From Trichoplax adhaerens (Eukaryota > Placozoa > Uniplacotomia > Trichoplacea > Trichoplacidae): a stretch of 64,000 nucleotides of DNA. Within the stretch, counting starts at the first letter, position 1; the number at the start of each line of letters is the position of its first letter. Made by a program: the position numbers and the translations under genes. Positions 33,346 to 45,949 of the stretch are shown here, piece by piece. Under the pieces are notes generated by a model. The model was given only the letters and a program-made list of their open reading frames with translations, was not told where the DNA came from and made no database searches. Where the stretch lies: NCBI RefSeq assembly GCF_000150275.1, contig NW_002060957.1, forward strand, positions 606,220 to 670,219, read 5' to 3'.

Positions 33346-35989
33346 CTAAAATATTGCCTTTAGAAGTTTATTAACAAAATCCATGTTTTGGTCTCCGGCA
33401 ATAACGATATCATATTTTGCCTTATACGAATCTAACAATTCGTTCACCTAACAAGTATACACATTTTTGAATTTAGAATGCAATCAAATATTGGCATGCA
33501 AAGTGTCTTTGACACATATTGTTATGATATGTCAGCAAAATGCTCTACGTAAAATCAAAGGTTTAAAATCGAATTATACATTTACCTTTGCATTTAGAAA
33601 GCCAATAGAAACTTGATTTCGTAAGTAATCAATACCATCAGCCATATTCAAATCACCTTCCGTATCGCCCATCAATATCAAATTGTAACGTTCCTGTGTA
33701 CATATATGATTACAGAAAGTGCAAGGAGTTAACAATCTATCGTGGTAAGATCGTACCTAGTATGATAATGTTTATTACTTTGTTCTTTTTAAAATAAGAC
33801 GAATTGTGTTTCGAAGCTCTAGTCTTATTAAATGAGTGAATTACATCCTCCTGAAATCCGATAAGACTTCCCTATCCGAATAAAAATGTGCCCTTAATAA
33901 ATCGCAAGTAATCACCATCAAGGTTAAAAGACGAAACGAACTGAACTTTACATCGTCACTATAGATCATCATATTTGACAATATTTCCATATTTTCATAG
34001 AACATCGATTGCTGATGAAACCCTTCTCGGATAATATCTAACTCATTACGCGTATGTAAGTATCAAAATAAAGACAAATAGTTAGCAAACTAACTAAATG
34101 GTATGTAGTATATTGAACCAAATGAGCAAATTAATTGCAAAAATGATAATAAAGAGTTACTTTATAGAGAGCGTAAAATTAGTTACTAAAGCCCCGTCTA
34201 TAAGGTAATCCAACTCTCACCTCCTAAGCCAGCTGATAATATTAATACAGGAATATTATGTCGTTTCAAGGTGGCCATCAGTTCATCCGTTCCCTTTCTG
34301 TAACATAATAACATTAAAAATAGAAAAGGAATGCGTTCAATTAATAATCATTTACAAGATAGTATCGAAGTACTTAAAATAATACATGAGTTAAAGATTT
34401 TAGATGCATTACCGTAAACGTATACTAGACACTTTCAAGAGCTTGCTCAAATCATTTCTGTAAATATTTGCGCTAACCATCAATTTCTCTGCTTCTTTCC
34501 ACCTAAACGTGTAAAATTACATTTCAAATATAATTAGTCATAAATCATTAACAAAAACCAGCAGGGCAGCATAAAAGCTTTATATTTGAAAACGATTTGC
34601 TGTAAACGTTTGCAACTTATAGAGAAATTTCATCGCATACATGTCACTTTTTTATTACAATTCCTAATGCTAACCATGTTGCCATATATGCTGTTTTCTC
34701 TTCAAATGTGTATTTACTAAATAGAAAATTCAAAATTACTATCTGATGTAAAAAACAGCTTTAATACTGGTTTTAAAGACACAAAATAAATTTCCAAATA
34801 TAAAAAATTTTTACTCTGAAATTTCAATCCCATAGTAATAATCTCTCAATGATTCAGCCTAAAATAAAATTGGAACTGATCAGTAAAAGAATTGCATAAG
34901 AAATAGTCTACATGGTAAATACTTAATGTTTGCTGCTTTATTAACTTTGTGTATTTAATCCATATCTCAAAGGATTGAAATCATTAGCGAATTAATATAA
35001 TAGGAATTCACTATAATTCACTGGTAATATACAGTAATAGGCTGCATACTATTAGCGTAGATAGCAGATGTATCAATCACTTATAGAGTATTTTTTGAAT
35101 CATCTAATGAAAATGCAAGACAATTTACATAGTCTGGGTATATGTAATGTAGCAAGACAGCAAGATAAGTTTAGTCTAACCGCGTCTCTTATTTTCTTGT
35201 CAACGAGAGGATTACTATCAATAACGCCTTCATAAAGTAAACCGAGTTAGTAACTTTAAATTTTAAATTAAGAAAAACATTTCAATACTATATTCGAAAG
35301 TAATTTAAGTAGTAAGAATCGTTAGTTTTGCAATTACGATAACGATTTGGATATTGAAATATAGAACATATCAAGGTGAATATTTAGAATACAGTACAAC
35401 AAGTTTCAATTACTGTATGTTAGCGAAATTATAACCAATGAGCATATCATACAAATGCATCGACTTTATATCTATGCTACTACAGTTGCATTTTTTATGA
35501 TATAGATAATTCTGTAAATGAAGCGATATCAAAAAGTCCATAACATTACCAAAGCTTGTGGCAGCTATTTCGCCTTTGTACATACGATATGTTAAGGTCC
35601 AATCATAATCTGTTATAAACTAAAATATATATAATAATGCCAATTATTTGCGGGCCAGTCAAGGTTCCAAAATAAATTTGATCGAAAAGCGGTAGTAGTA
35701 ATTATTCACAGTACCATAATTCAAAATTAACCCTAATCATCTGCAATTACAGTATAAAATTCAATCTATTACATCAAGGACTATTTTGTTATAATGGATT
35801 TCTAAAGATACACAGTTATCCGCTTAATATCTCTACAATAGCATCTAAGTCAACTAAGACAGAAGGATTGACTACTGCTATACAAACCTGAAATTTGTCA
35901 GTTCCATCCTTAGCTATCATCTGTAACTTGGCAATAGTCCCATCAACATCTCTGCAATATACAGCTGCATGTCGTAAGAGATTCCGTAA
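33346..35989 (-). CDS. NT5C3: Cytosolic 5'-nucleotidase III-like, copy A
   Basis: HAD-superfamily (UMPH-1 family) phosphatase that removes phosphate from pyrimidine nucleoside monophosphates or 7-methyl-GMP in the cytosol. Eleven exons found, 286 residues (human NT5C3A/B about 300): 35989-35888, 35619-35550, 35227-35181, 34858-34815, 34716-34675, 34502-34413, 34297-34221, 34037-33952, 33871-33779, 33693-33586, 33447-33346. HAD motif I is FITDYDWTL (nucleophile and acid Asp), motif II is ILSAG, and motif IV is MGDTEGDLNMADG. The family landmark YYGIEI and the MATWW segment are present. The exon chain is phase-consistent. The exon or exons encoding the N-terminus above 35,989 were not found, so the start codon is unknown. 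Substrate preference within the family cannot be read by eye. Confidence 0.92.
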
Positions 35990-38477
35990 CTACAGTAATT
36001 TATCATCAATAAAGAGTTATTAATGCTCTACTACACCGTGGTAAAATGAACGGTAGCAGAGAATTTCTTAACAGCGATAAAGCCATACAAAAGTTACATA
36101 ACATCGAAGTAGTACATTAATTTTACGCTGAGAAGGCACCGACAGCATAAGATTCATGAAATATTACTGTGGAATGTAAATTATTCTGGATAATATTGGT
36201 GGTTATTATACGACAAATTCAATAGTAGATCCATGTTACGCTACAAGTATTTGAAAAATAAGAGACTGCTCCTCTATGTAGGGTATCCTGTACATTGTAC
36301 GATTGCAGCTGCTGCTGCCTGCTACTCTTATCCAACAATAGATCATGATAGCGTAAAATAGCAATCCTACGCTACGACAGCATCACTATCCAACTTTGAA
36401 AGTAATCACATCAACATTACTATAAGCTTGCAGTGAGGCAGAATTAAGTGTTAAACCTATCGTACGCTACTTCCTACAGCTCGCAACAAACAGATACAGT
36501 AGATGCAGTGTCTGCAGATAGAGTTCCTAGTATTATGATAGCATAAAATGTTAATCCTACTACATGATAGCATAAGGAATAAGCCTGTAGTCGTAATAAA
36601 ATGAAATTTGTGATATTGAAAGAGCACAAAATATCCATCCAATAACGTAAGGCATGATACAGACAACGAGGATTGAAGATCGCCGTAGAATTGCTTAATT
36701 GAAGGCAGCGAATATTCTTCATTGTTGATTGAATCAACCACAACTGAATTCGCGACTACACCATCTGTATTTACTGTATACTAGACTCTATGGTTGCTTG
36801 GTGAGGAAAGATCGAGTAGCATGAACTAAAACTCTACTTCACTCTCAGTGCAAACCCATTGCGTGGTCGTCCATGTTATCCCTCTATTTCGCATCATCGT
36901 CACTTGAATAAATATATTTATTGACTAATCTACCGCCATCAACCAACCATAACGAACTACTCAGAGTATTCTAACAGTCTCATTAAGTAAGGAGTCAATC
37001 TATTACCATGGATAATCTCTATTTCTATCATCATAGTCATAGTGATCGAATTACGGCCGATTCTCAGCCATGCTAGCATTTCATTGAGGGTTAATGCAGG
37101 CTGGCTGAACATCTTTAATAACCTTACTAAATTCTAGCTACTCCAAGAACACTCCATACCAAACAAACATCAATGTTTACCGACATCCAGTAGTCTATTT
37201 ATTGACAGGATAATCTCTATCCAGCCTTATACATGTGCATTTATATTAACCCTATCAATTCATCTTCATAAGACTAGAATATCAAACCTGATTGTATAAT
37301 TGTGCGGAAGAACTGCTCGCCATGATTTCTCTTGGAGGTATTTCCAGGTAGTTGCCTGTATGGCACCAAGTAGAATACAGAACAGGAGACTATGCAGGCT
37401 ATATCATGTTTCCTAGCAGGTTTTTGGCCAATTCTAGCTCTCAATCGAAAGTTGCAGCTGAAACTGTCCTGCATTGGCAACACTATGGATTACTATGGCA
37501 CCGTTGGCATGTTTTCGACACTTTATTTTGATCGCCTGACAACTGGATTTGCTGGGCACTATCGAACTCGCCAAATATCCTATTTGCGACTCTGTACTAC
37601 CTGCGGATTTGTAGATGTGTTGCATTACTACTAATATGAGCCCATGGTAGTTGCTAATTGTAGAAATTACAGTATCTAGCATTTCTGTGGACAGCATATC
37701 GATTGAAAATCAGGTAAAAATGGACATAATCAGCAAAGATTACTGTGTGCAAGTGGGAGAGTATTTGATATCGATAAATAGACCACTGTAGTATAACTAA
37801 TTCTTGTCAGTAGAGGTACCAAGTTGAATTACTGTAGTCAAATCGACCTTAACTTGCTATTCAATATATTCAAAACTGCCAGGGATTGCAAATAGCGAAC
37901 GGAACCCAATAATAATAATTCAAAACATTGACTGCATGACCACTTGCCTTGAGCAACTTAGCCATGAATGAAATAATAAATATGATATAAATAATATACT
38001 TTTTCCAAATTATACGGTATAAGTTAAGGTCTTTAATTTTACCAAGTCGAAGAATATTTAATTATACTGTGTGACTCAAGAAATACGATATAAGACAATA
38101 GAACAAGCTGTTAGGCGATCCAATTTTAATCATGCTGGTATAAAATTATAAAATTATTCAATAAGAAGAAAACAAGCTTATGCTTAATTTTTTATACATG
38201 TTATTGTGTATGCGCAATTACATACTGCACAACAAATACGTAATCTAAGTATTACAGTATATCGTAAAGGTAAAATACATGTTAATAAAATAGTTTATCT
38301 ATAAAAATTTACGCAAGAAACCCTAACATCAAGTTCATTGATCACTTTCCAATTCAAGCTATGTATGCAGCCTGAGATCCTACTCGAAAATAAATAATGT
38401 TATGGTATTTGATGAAGAGGAGGATTGACTCAAGTTATAGATGGTCGGACTTTTCTCCAGATCTCCTGCGTGATGGA
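35990..38477. other. Spacer between nucleotidase copies
   Basis: Should contain the first exon(s) and promoter of copy A. Two loosely similar stretches occur near 36343-36380 and 36532-36570 (GATAGC(G/A)TAAAAT...AATCCTAC), a degenerate local repeat. The open frames at 36457-36743 minus and 37392-37697 show no recognisable protein. Confidence 0.45.
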
Positions 38478-41058
38478 TTAATAGCTACTAACAGCGTGAT
38501 CAAACATAGTCAGCAGGAGTTGATTGACAGATTCCATACTTTCATCCCCAACAATCACAATATCATATAGAGCCATATAAGTATCTAACAGTTCATCCAC
38601 CTTACAAAATGGGTACATTGTGGAGTTAAAAATTCTAGTAAATATGGGCGAATTTGATCCGCATAAATACATCATTAAAAAGCAATCCATTCAGAGCTTT
38701 TTACCAGCTGTATTGTTACCTGTCCATTTAAAAAGCCAATAGTGACTTTATTTCGCGAGTAATCAATGCCATCAGCCATTTGCAAATCTCCTTCTACATC
38801 ACCCATTAAAATGATGTTGTCACGTTCCTATCGATGTATAAATGCAAAAGCAATGAACTTTATCAATATATCAAAGGAGATATCGACATTTATCACATGG
38901 TATGGTTAATTCAGTTACTTTGATCCTTTCAAAATATGACGAATGATACTTTGAAGCTCGAGCCTTATTCCGTGCATGTATGATATCCCCCTGAAAACCG
39001 ACAAGTAGTCCCTGTATGCAGCAATAAAACGATAAAAATATTCCTGATCAATCTCAGACACCGTGAATCCCTGTATTAGTTAAGACTTTCACTATCAATC
39101 TGGATTGAAAGCTGTTGACGAAACTTACATCATCATTAAATTTCATCATATTTGAGAGTACTTCCATATTTTTACGGAATACAGATCTCTGACGAAATCC
39201 TTCTAGGATAATATCTACTCAACAATTAAGTAGTGATACCAGAAACGGCCAATAAAATAGCACCCCAATTGGAAAAAAATTGAATGACAAACATATACAT
39301 AAAATTGTCATCTTGAAAATACTATACGTTGTCTATATAAAATTCCGATAGCATAACTATCACTGATTGTCAATGAATTAAACATTTACCTCCTATACCA
39401 GCAGAAAATATTAATATTGGAATGTTGTACCGATCTAAAAAGGCCATCAATTCCTCAGCTCCTTGCCTTTAATATAGTATTAGACATAATGTCATGAAAA
39501 ATCAATGGATAAATGATATAAAGTATTATTCATTAAAACGTGACATCAACTTCTTTAAGTCAGCGCCTAAAATTGAAGTAGTTTTCTACCGTAAACACAA
39601 ATTAGATGTTTCGATGAGTTTGGGCAGGGACTCTTCATAGATATTTGCATCAACTATCAATTTAAATACTCTTTTCCACCTATACACAATAAAGGAAATA
39701 ATGTTGTTCATAGTAAGACAATGCATTTTTCATCAGCGACAGTTTAGTATGAAGCAACTGACTTTAGAGATAAATAAAGTCCTCATGTATGCTGCAAATT
39801 CCATAAAATCTACTACAATGTAAAGGTGTTGTAATTGTTAAAGATAATACTTGCCAAATTTCCATTTGATTGGATTTCTCTTCTAAAGAATAACTGCTGT
39901 AATTATACCATAATAAGGTATTTCAGAACGTTGTACTGTACTTATAGTTATCCAAGCTTAAAAAATTGGAATAGTCAGCCTACGAACATATCCAATGATA
40001 TTTATACCTTGAAGAAAAAGTTGAAATGTACTGCATTCTTGTAGCAATAATCTATAAAGATAGCAAAAGATGATCCAAAATTTGATGATGCCTCGTTAAT
40101 AATTGGACAGTTTTCGTCCATTAGCAAATGCATGAAATGTTATTACTTTCAAAACTAACAGGATGATAATACAGCAAGCAGTTTGCTATTGCTACGGCAA
40201 AGATTGAAGTATACACCATTGTAAAATATATGATTTTGCAAAAAGAAGTTTGTATAGCATTGGCACCACGTTTAACTGTCATACTGTAAGACGGTAACAT
40301 GCATTAATGTTATTCTTCTAACCTTGTCTCTAATTTCTTTGTCAATTAAAGGATTGGCATATATAACATCTACAAAGCACAGGCAATCTTAGTCCTTCAA
40401 TATTAATTTACCGAACCAATATTTCGATTATTAACGTAATGTATAGCATTTGCATGATAAGACTATTCCCACTATAAAATCAAGAACGATAGGACAGCAT
40501 AGCAATGATATCATACTCTCATAGTTGCATATTGTTTGGTACGCAAGCATGTAGGCTCATCTTCTTACCGAAAGTTGTGGAAGTTATCTCACCATTGTGC
40601 TCAAGGCAGGTTAAAGTCCTATCATAATCGGTAACAAACTAAAATATAGAGAGCAAGGTCAGTTACATTATAGAATATACAATAGAAATAGTACCATGAA
40701 AGACTGCATTTTACATTCTCTAGCTATTAGGAGTGGATACAAATGGCATAGTAACATAGCGGATAGAGTATTTAAGCAGTACGCACTGGTAGATTTACGT
40801 AAGCACTGTATGTGGGTCAATAAATGATTCGTTTTCAATACACCATTTTTTCCATTTTACCTTATGCGCGTGCTACAGTAGTGGCAGTACGTCGTAAATC
40901 ACTATAATGACCATCGATTGTAGTTTGTTAAAAATTAATATCCATAGCATACAAACCTGAAGTTTTCTAGGTCCACCCTTAGCTATAGACTTCAATTTTG
41001 CAAGAGTGCCATCAATGACTCTACAGTGCATCGGTGATTGCTGTAGAAGTTTCCGTAA
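38478..41058 (-). CDS. Cytosolic 5'-nucleotidase III-like, copy B, centre not intact
   Basis: Tandem paralogue of copy A in the same orientation. Nine exons match those of A in length and phase: 41058-40957, 40638-40569, 40369-40323, 39679-39590, 39466-39390, 39214-39129, 39011-38919, 38827-38720, 38600-38478 (the last is longer, with extra C-terminal residues). HAD motifs remain: VTDYDRTL, IFSAG, MGDVEGDLQMADG. In the exon at 39129-39214, 19 of 29 residues equal those of copy A. The two exons of A that encode the YYYGIEIS and FEEKTAYMATW region have only degraded counterparts here (near 39895-39935 and 39775-39812), whose frames and splice phases do not connect. The GTAGAA donor at 39590 is also weak. 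Either the centre has diverged or been replaced, or the gene is decaying. The first exon is also unknown. Confidence 0.7.
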
Positions 41059-41849
41059 CTACACATTCAATCATTGAAATAATGATGGAAGATTTAATAT
41101 GCTATAAGTTTAAATAGATCTATCCCATTATCCATCCACAGCTATTAGAAAAAGTTGACTTAGTATAATATTATAAAGGTAAATCGAGAATGACACAGCA
41201 TAATTTGTCTTGATATGCTCGTACTTGCATGTAGAGCATCTAGAAAGTCATTTATTATCTGATCATTACTTTCAGAAATATTCGTATTCGTACAATATGC
41301 GAGAGATGCTGAAAGAAGAGTTGACATTGAACAGCATCCACTGAAATGGAAAAGCAAAGCAATCAACACTTGCCTTCTAATTAATAATAATTATTATTAT
41401 ACGGTACTGTACAGCAAGCTGTGGTCAAATAAACAATTTGTTTACTGCGCTACCCTAATGTACAGAAGACGGCTTGCTATCCTATTAGTACAGTACATGC
41501 TCATTCGACTATTTGCAATCAAAGACCAATCTGTCCTCACTATATAGCCCCTTTCGGACTCAATCACTTTACTAGCTCTATGCGTAAAACAGCCTTAGTA
41601 TATCCTCTACTGGCCTCTTCAATGAGCATGAAACGTTGTTATTAACATCAGGCGCTTTAACTACAGTATTGTCGTACCGGCAAAGTAGAATCGAATGTAC
41701 AAGTGTAAATCCTATAACTTGATTTATCCATAAAATAGCAAAAGCGATAATTATTAAGGGCCATGAATCGTCTAGTAAAGTTGAGCAGCAGCAAGCATCA
41801 TTGCTATATTTGTTGGTGTGTTTTAGCTCTTGGCATACTGCATTCAGTC
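41059..41849. other. Upstream region of nucleotidase copy B
   Basis: Expected to hold the missing 5' exon of copy B. A 69-residue frame at 41160-41369 minus was considered, but no donor leaves the phase-0 junction required. A perfect 18-bp AT palindrome (TAATAATAATTATTATTA) lies at 41382-41399, followed by two GTACTGTACAG-type words. No gene seen. Confidence 0.45.
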
Positions 41850-42240
41850 ATCATGGCTAGGGGAATGCATTCATCTGTAGGAAATAAGCATTAGCCATCA
41901 CCTCGCCATAGGCATATTGTATATTGTAAAGGAATAGCTGATTGATTGCGAGTGCGATCAAAATAGTTCATCAGTCTACTGCTTAAGGCACCGTGTGGCA
42001 ATAAAATGATTGTCATCATAGAGTCATGAATCCATGCTAAAGGCATCATGGCTAGGGAAATGCAACCATCTGTAGGAAATAAGCAGTAGCCATCACCTTG
42101 CCATAGGCATATTGTATATTGTATAGGAATAGCTGATTGATTGCGAGCGCGATCAAAATAGTCCCTCAGTCTACTGCTTAAAGTATAGTGTGGCAATAAA
42201 ATGATTGTCATTATACAGTCATGAATCCATGCTAAACTCC
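41850..42240. repeat. 196-bp tandem duplication
   Basis: Copy 1 about 41850-42045, copy 2 about 42046-42240. Shared blocks: TCATGGCTAGGG, CATCTGTAGGAAATAAGCA, CCATAGGCATATTGTATATT, GGAATAGCTGATTGATTGCG and AATAAAATGATTGTCAT. The copies are about 90% alike by eye. Confidence 0.92.
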
Positions 42241-43189
42241 TATGCAGGCATTAAGTGCATTTTCTAATGGATCATCCTAACCTGGTTGGACAAAGCAGCG
42301 GAAAGAGTTTCTGCCATGATTCTTTTTTCTAATTTCTAGCGGTGTAGTTGCTCGTGTAGTCTCAAAGGATCGGCCGGTACTCCAAAGTTTATGACCTTTC
42401 CTTGTCCAGTACATTTATGCCGAACTTGGGAAGTTGCCGCCCACTGCGACTCCGTGAGGCTTTCCATAACACTGTCCGTAGCAGCGTTGTTGACAAAGCA
42501 ATATTTCATTTTTCCAGGGCACCTTATATCTTACTGCACATCTTAAAGGCATCGAAATGGAAAGCATCGGATGCATTCATTCTTGAGTAGACCAACCACT
42601 TACTTGAACGTATACTGTTCCCTTCAACTAGTGTAAGTTAGTGGTGATGAGGTCGTTTTTTCAGTATATGATAGCTATAGTAAGAGAAGATTTTCTTTTA
42701 CATCGGTGAGGTCGAGGTCACAAGTTCATCACTGTACCTGCAGTAAAAGTGGGTGCAATACAGTAGGAAATGTTATAATTTGAGAGTGAATGGAAATGAA
42801 TCTTTGTTAAAGGCATAGAAATGGACAACATCGTATGATTACGATCATCCGATTGATTTTGTAGCACTGTCGGAGTCAAAATAAGAGCTTGCTTCAGCTT
42901 CTGCAAAATTGATGCTGATAGGTACACGTTGTAACTGTAGTAAGAGAAGATTTTCTAGGCCTTGCTCGCACCCAATACTTGACAAGTCGCTGACTGTATC
43001 TTTCATGTCCATTTGTGATACGTTTTTTATGATAATATAATGTAATTTTTGCAATCAAGCCATCCAATTGGATAGGGATCGATCCTTTCCTCCTCAAGCT
43101 TTGCTTATTGATCGAGGTTTACTTCAGGATTTCCATCAACAGACTGCAAGCTTCTCAGTCACGTGATCATCAGTCCGTGAAGAGAGAAC
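42241..43189. other. Unassigned intergenic DNA
   Basis: Mixed-composition DNA between two repeat blocks. Short frames at 42402-42590 plus and 42718-43097 minus have no recognised motif. A pair of related words (AGTAAGAGAAGATTTTCT) recurs at about 42679 and 42940, suggesting another degenerate local duplication. Confidence 0.4.
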
Positions 43190-44091
43190 AATGAGTGTCA
43201 TCTGAAACGCATCTGAGACGCACCTTGGGAATGAAGCCATAGGGTTGTCCACTTGACCACGGATCGTCCGTCTTTCCGTAACCCGAGGTGATGATATCAT
43301 CGAGTCGACAGTCTGCAGTTGACATCAGTGATGTCAACACCAGTCTGTTCTTTCCATCCGTCCGTAAAGTAAGCCATCGAGCAGGCATAGGAGTGTCATC
43401 CGAGACGCATCTGAGACGCACCTTGGGAATGAAGCCATAGCGTAGTAGGCTAAGGTCTCAATCTAGGCCACTACCAGTTGTCCACGTGACCACAGATCGT
43501 CCATCTTTCCGTAGCCCGAGGTGACGATGTTATCGAGTCAACAGTCTGTAGTTGACATCACTGATGTCAATACCAGTCTGTTCTTTCCATCCGTCCGTAG
43601 AGTAAGCTATCGAGCAGGCATAGAAGTGTCATCCGAGACGCATCTGAGGCGCACCTTGGGAATGAAGCCATAGCGTAATTGGCTAAGGTCTCAATCTAGG
43701 CGACTACCAGCTGTCCACGTGACCACAGATCGTCCGTCTTTCCGTAGCCCGAGGTGATGATATCATCGAGTCGACAGTCTGGTGTTGACATTGCTGATGT
43801 CAACACCAGTCTGTTCTTTCCATCCGTCCGTAAAGTAAGCCATCGAGCAGGCACAGGAGTGAGTGTTCATCCGAGACGCATCTGAGACGCACCTTGGGAA
43901 TGAAGCCTTAAAAGCGTAGTAGGCTAAGGTCTAGGCGACTACCAGTTGTCCACGTGACCACAGATCGTCCGTCTTTCCGTAACCCGAGGTGATGATGTCA
44001 TCGAGTCAACAGTCTGGAAATGACATCACTGATGTCAACACCAGTCTGTTCTTTCCATCCGTCCGTAGAGTAAGCCACCGAGCAGGCATAC
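43190..44091. repeat. Four-unit GC-richer array, about 200-238 bp per unit
   Basis: Units start near 43190, 43388, 43621 and 43859. Each has CGCATCTGAGACGCACCTTG, GGAATGAAGCC, TTGTCCAC(T/G)TGACCAC, CGTC(C/T)(G/A)TCTTTCCGTA, an ATC-rich palindrome, and CAGTCTGTTCTTTCCATCCG. Unit 1 lacks a segment of about 35 bp (GCTAAGGTCTCAATCTAGGC type) that the others carry. Unit 1 holds a perfect 21-bp palindrome at 43318-43338 (GTTGACATCA, G, TGATGTCAAC); other units have versions with one to three changes. No coding evidence. Confidence 0.93.
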
Positions 44092-45949
44092 CGTAAATAA
44101 CAATTCCCTATGGGGGGTGGGGACCAAGTGGATAGTGGTACAGTCGACTGTATAGTGTATCGTGTACTCGACCGTGTCCTATACTGTGCCTAGTAATCGA
44201 CATCATGACTCAAGTTGAAGGTCGTCAACGCGTCCCATCGGCCTCCATTAGTCACAATCATTTCTTCCTACCTGCCTTCTCCTTGCCCCCAAAAAAGGCC
44301 AAAATTGGCCTTAAAATTCAAGATTGAAGAATATTGATTGCATTGGTAGCATTAAGGAATATCTTGTAGTCGACTTGATCACTTGAGTCAATCTCAACCT
44401 ACTGGCAGAGTAGACAATCCATCGGATAGTGGAGTATTCCTGGCACAGCGGTGACGCAACGTCGCACTCGCCATTGGCGATCCACGGAACGTGAGCAAAT
44501 TATTATTGCTAGTAAACCACTTGAATAAGCATGATTGTATCTTATGAGTGGCCATCTAAAATCATCTAAAATCATCTAAAATCATTAGCCATTCCCTGGT
44601 AAACCGATTGCCTTCTTGTCCATTCATTTACTCTTGATAGAAGTAATCTACTGACTATCCTCTTGCTTGACAAGGCATATCCTGGTTGTTTGGTGATCGA
44701 TTGGATACGACGATAATTAATCGACTACTTGTTCTATTAGACCATTGGATACTAAGAAACAAGTAAGTAGGGATAGATGGTAGAGAAGAACGAGACCGTA
44801 TCATACAGTAGAATAAGCTGCACAACTACAATCATACCAATAGCAATGAGGTTACTGCATGCCCGTACAGTAGAATAGGCGAGTCGAGTTGGGAGGCGGC
44901 CAGCAGTTGTCCAACATCCAAGTTGTTGAATGCTTGTTGTATCAATCTGCCATCCAATGGGAATGCCAATCCCATCAGTGGCTAGCAATTTCATTATTGA
45001 TCATACTTTGCATAAGATACCACTCGTAGCTTGATAGAGTGCAGTGCAGTTCATCAACCACCGATGCATGTACTTTCGTTTTGCGTAGGGTAATGCTTGA
45101 AATACAACGCTCCTCTGAAACTCTCATCAACTCGATACTCTGATTAACTAGACGTATGCCAAGTTTCTTCCACTGTAAACGTGATAAAAATGATTATGGA
45201 TTCCTTGTTCAGTTGGAATCCACGCACAAAGCTGATAGTCTGGTCGTATTTACCCTACATTCCTCTGAATAATGAATCCACTCAATAATCTTGCTAAATT
45301 AAATCCACGCCTAAGCTGATACACACGTCTAGCTTATCCAACATTCCTTTCAATAATCGACTCAGCAATCTTCCGAACCTAGTAGTAGGACGAGGCGTTG
45401 CTAGCATATGAGTAGTTTCGTTGTCAATGAAATGCTAACCTGCTACACTAGGTTTTACGCCATAGTTTTCTTCATGATTAACTTCATAGCCGTACTAATA
45501 GACACGTACGTAAATATGGGTAACTAGCTCCATATCGACACAGTTCACAATCCTTTTTTGATATCCAAAGACGCCCTCCATCTTCGTACAGTGCTGAATA
45601 GATCATCCTACTTTACGATCAAGTCAATCATTCGTTAATCAATAAATCTTAGTAACACACATGTAGGTATTGTTAGTTCTCTTCTGGCTTTCAATCAAAC
45701 TACCGTTGGATACATTGCCTTCGATTAAATTCTTCCTAATTATAATTATCATCGACACCGCAATCGGGCAAAGAGGCTACGCATAACACCCATATTTGTA
45801 TACTTCATTATACGCGTACTTAACTCAATAATTAATCTTACCAACTTTGACGCATTTAGAGTCGAATCCTTTTGCATTTTCGTAAACAATTATTGTTTCT
45901 TCAAATCCATCATAGGCTGATCAATACGGTGGTAACAACCAACAACAAT
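44092..45949. other. Intergenic DNA upstream of the ankyrin gene
   Basis: Contains a short inverted repeat (AAGGCCAA, AA, TTGGCCTT) near 44295, a triple 10-bp repeat ATCTAAAATC near 44554-44583, and short direct similarities between 45210-45260 and 45290-45350 (AATCCACGC...AAGCTGATA). No gene recognised. The part nearest 45,949 should be the 5' UTR of the ankyrin gene. Confidence 0.45.

Noticed and set aside
41160-41369. Possible first exon of nucleotidase copy B
   Set aside because: No GT donor leaves the required phase 0, and there is no counterpart upstream of copy A.
43170-43421. 83-residue minus-strand open frame in the four-unit array
   Set aside because: The frame is not kept in the other units and has no protein-like features.
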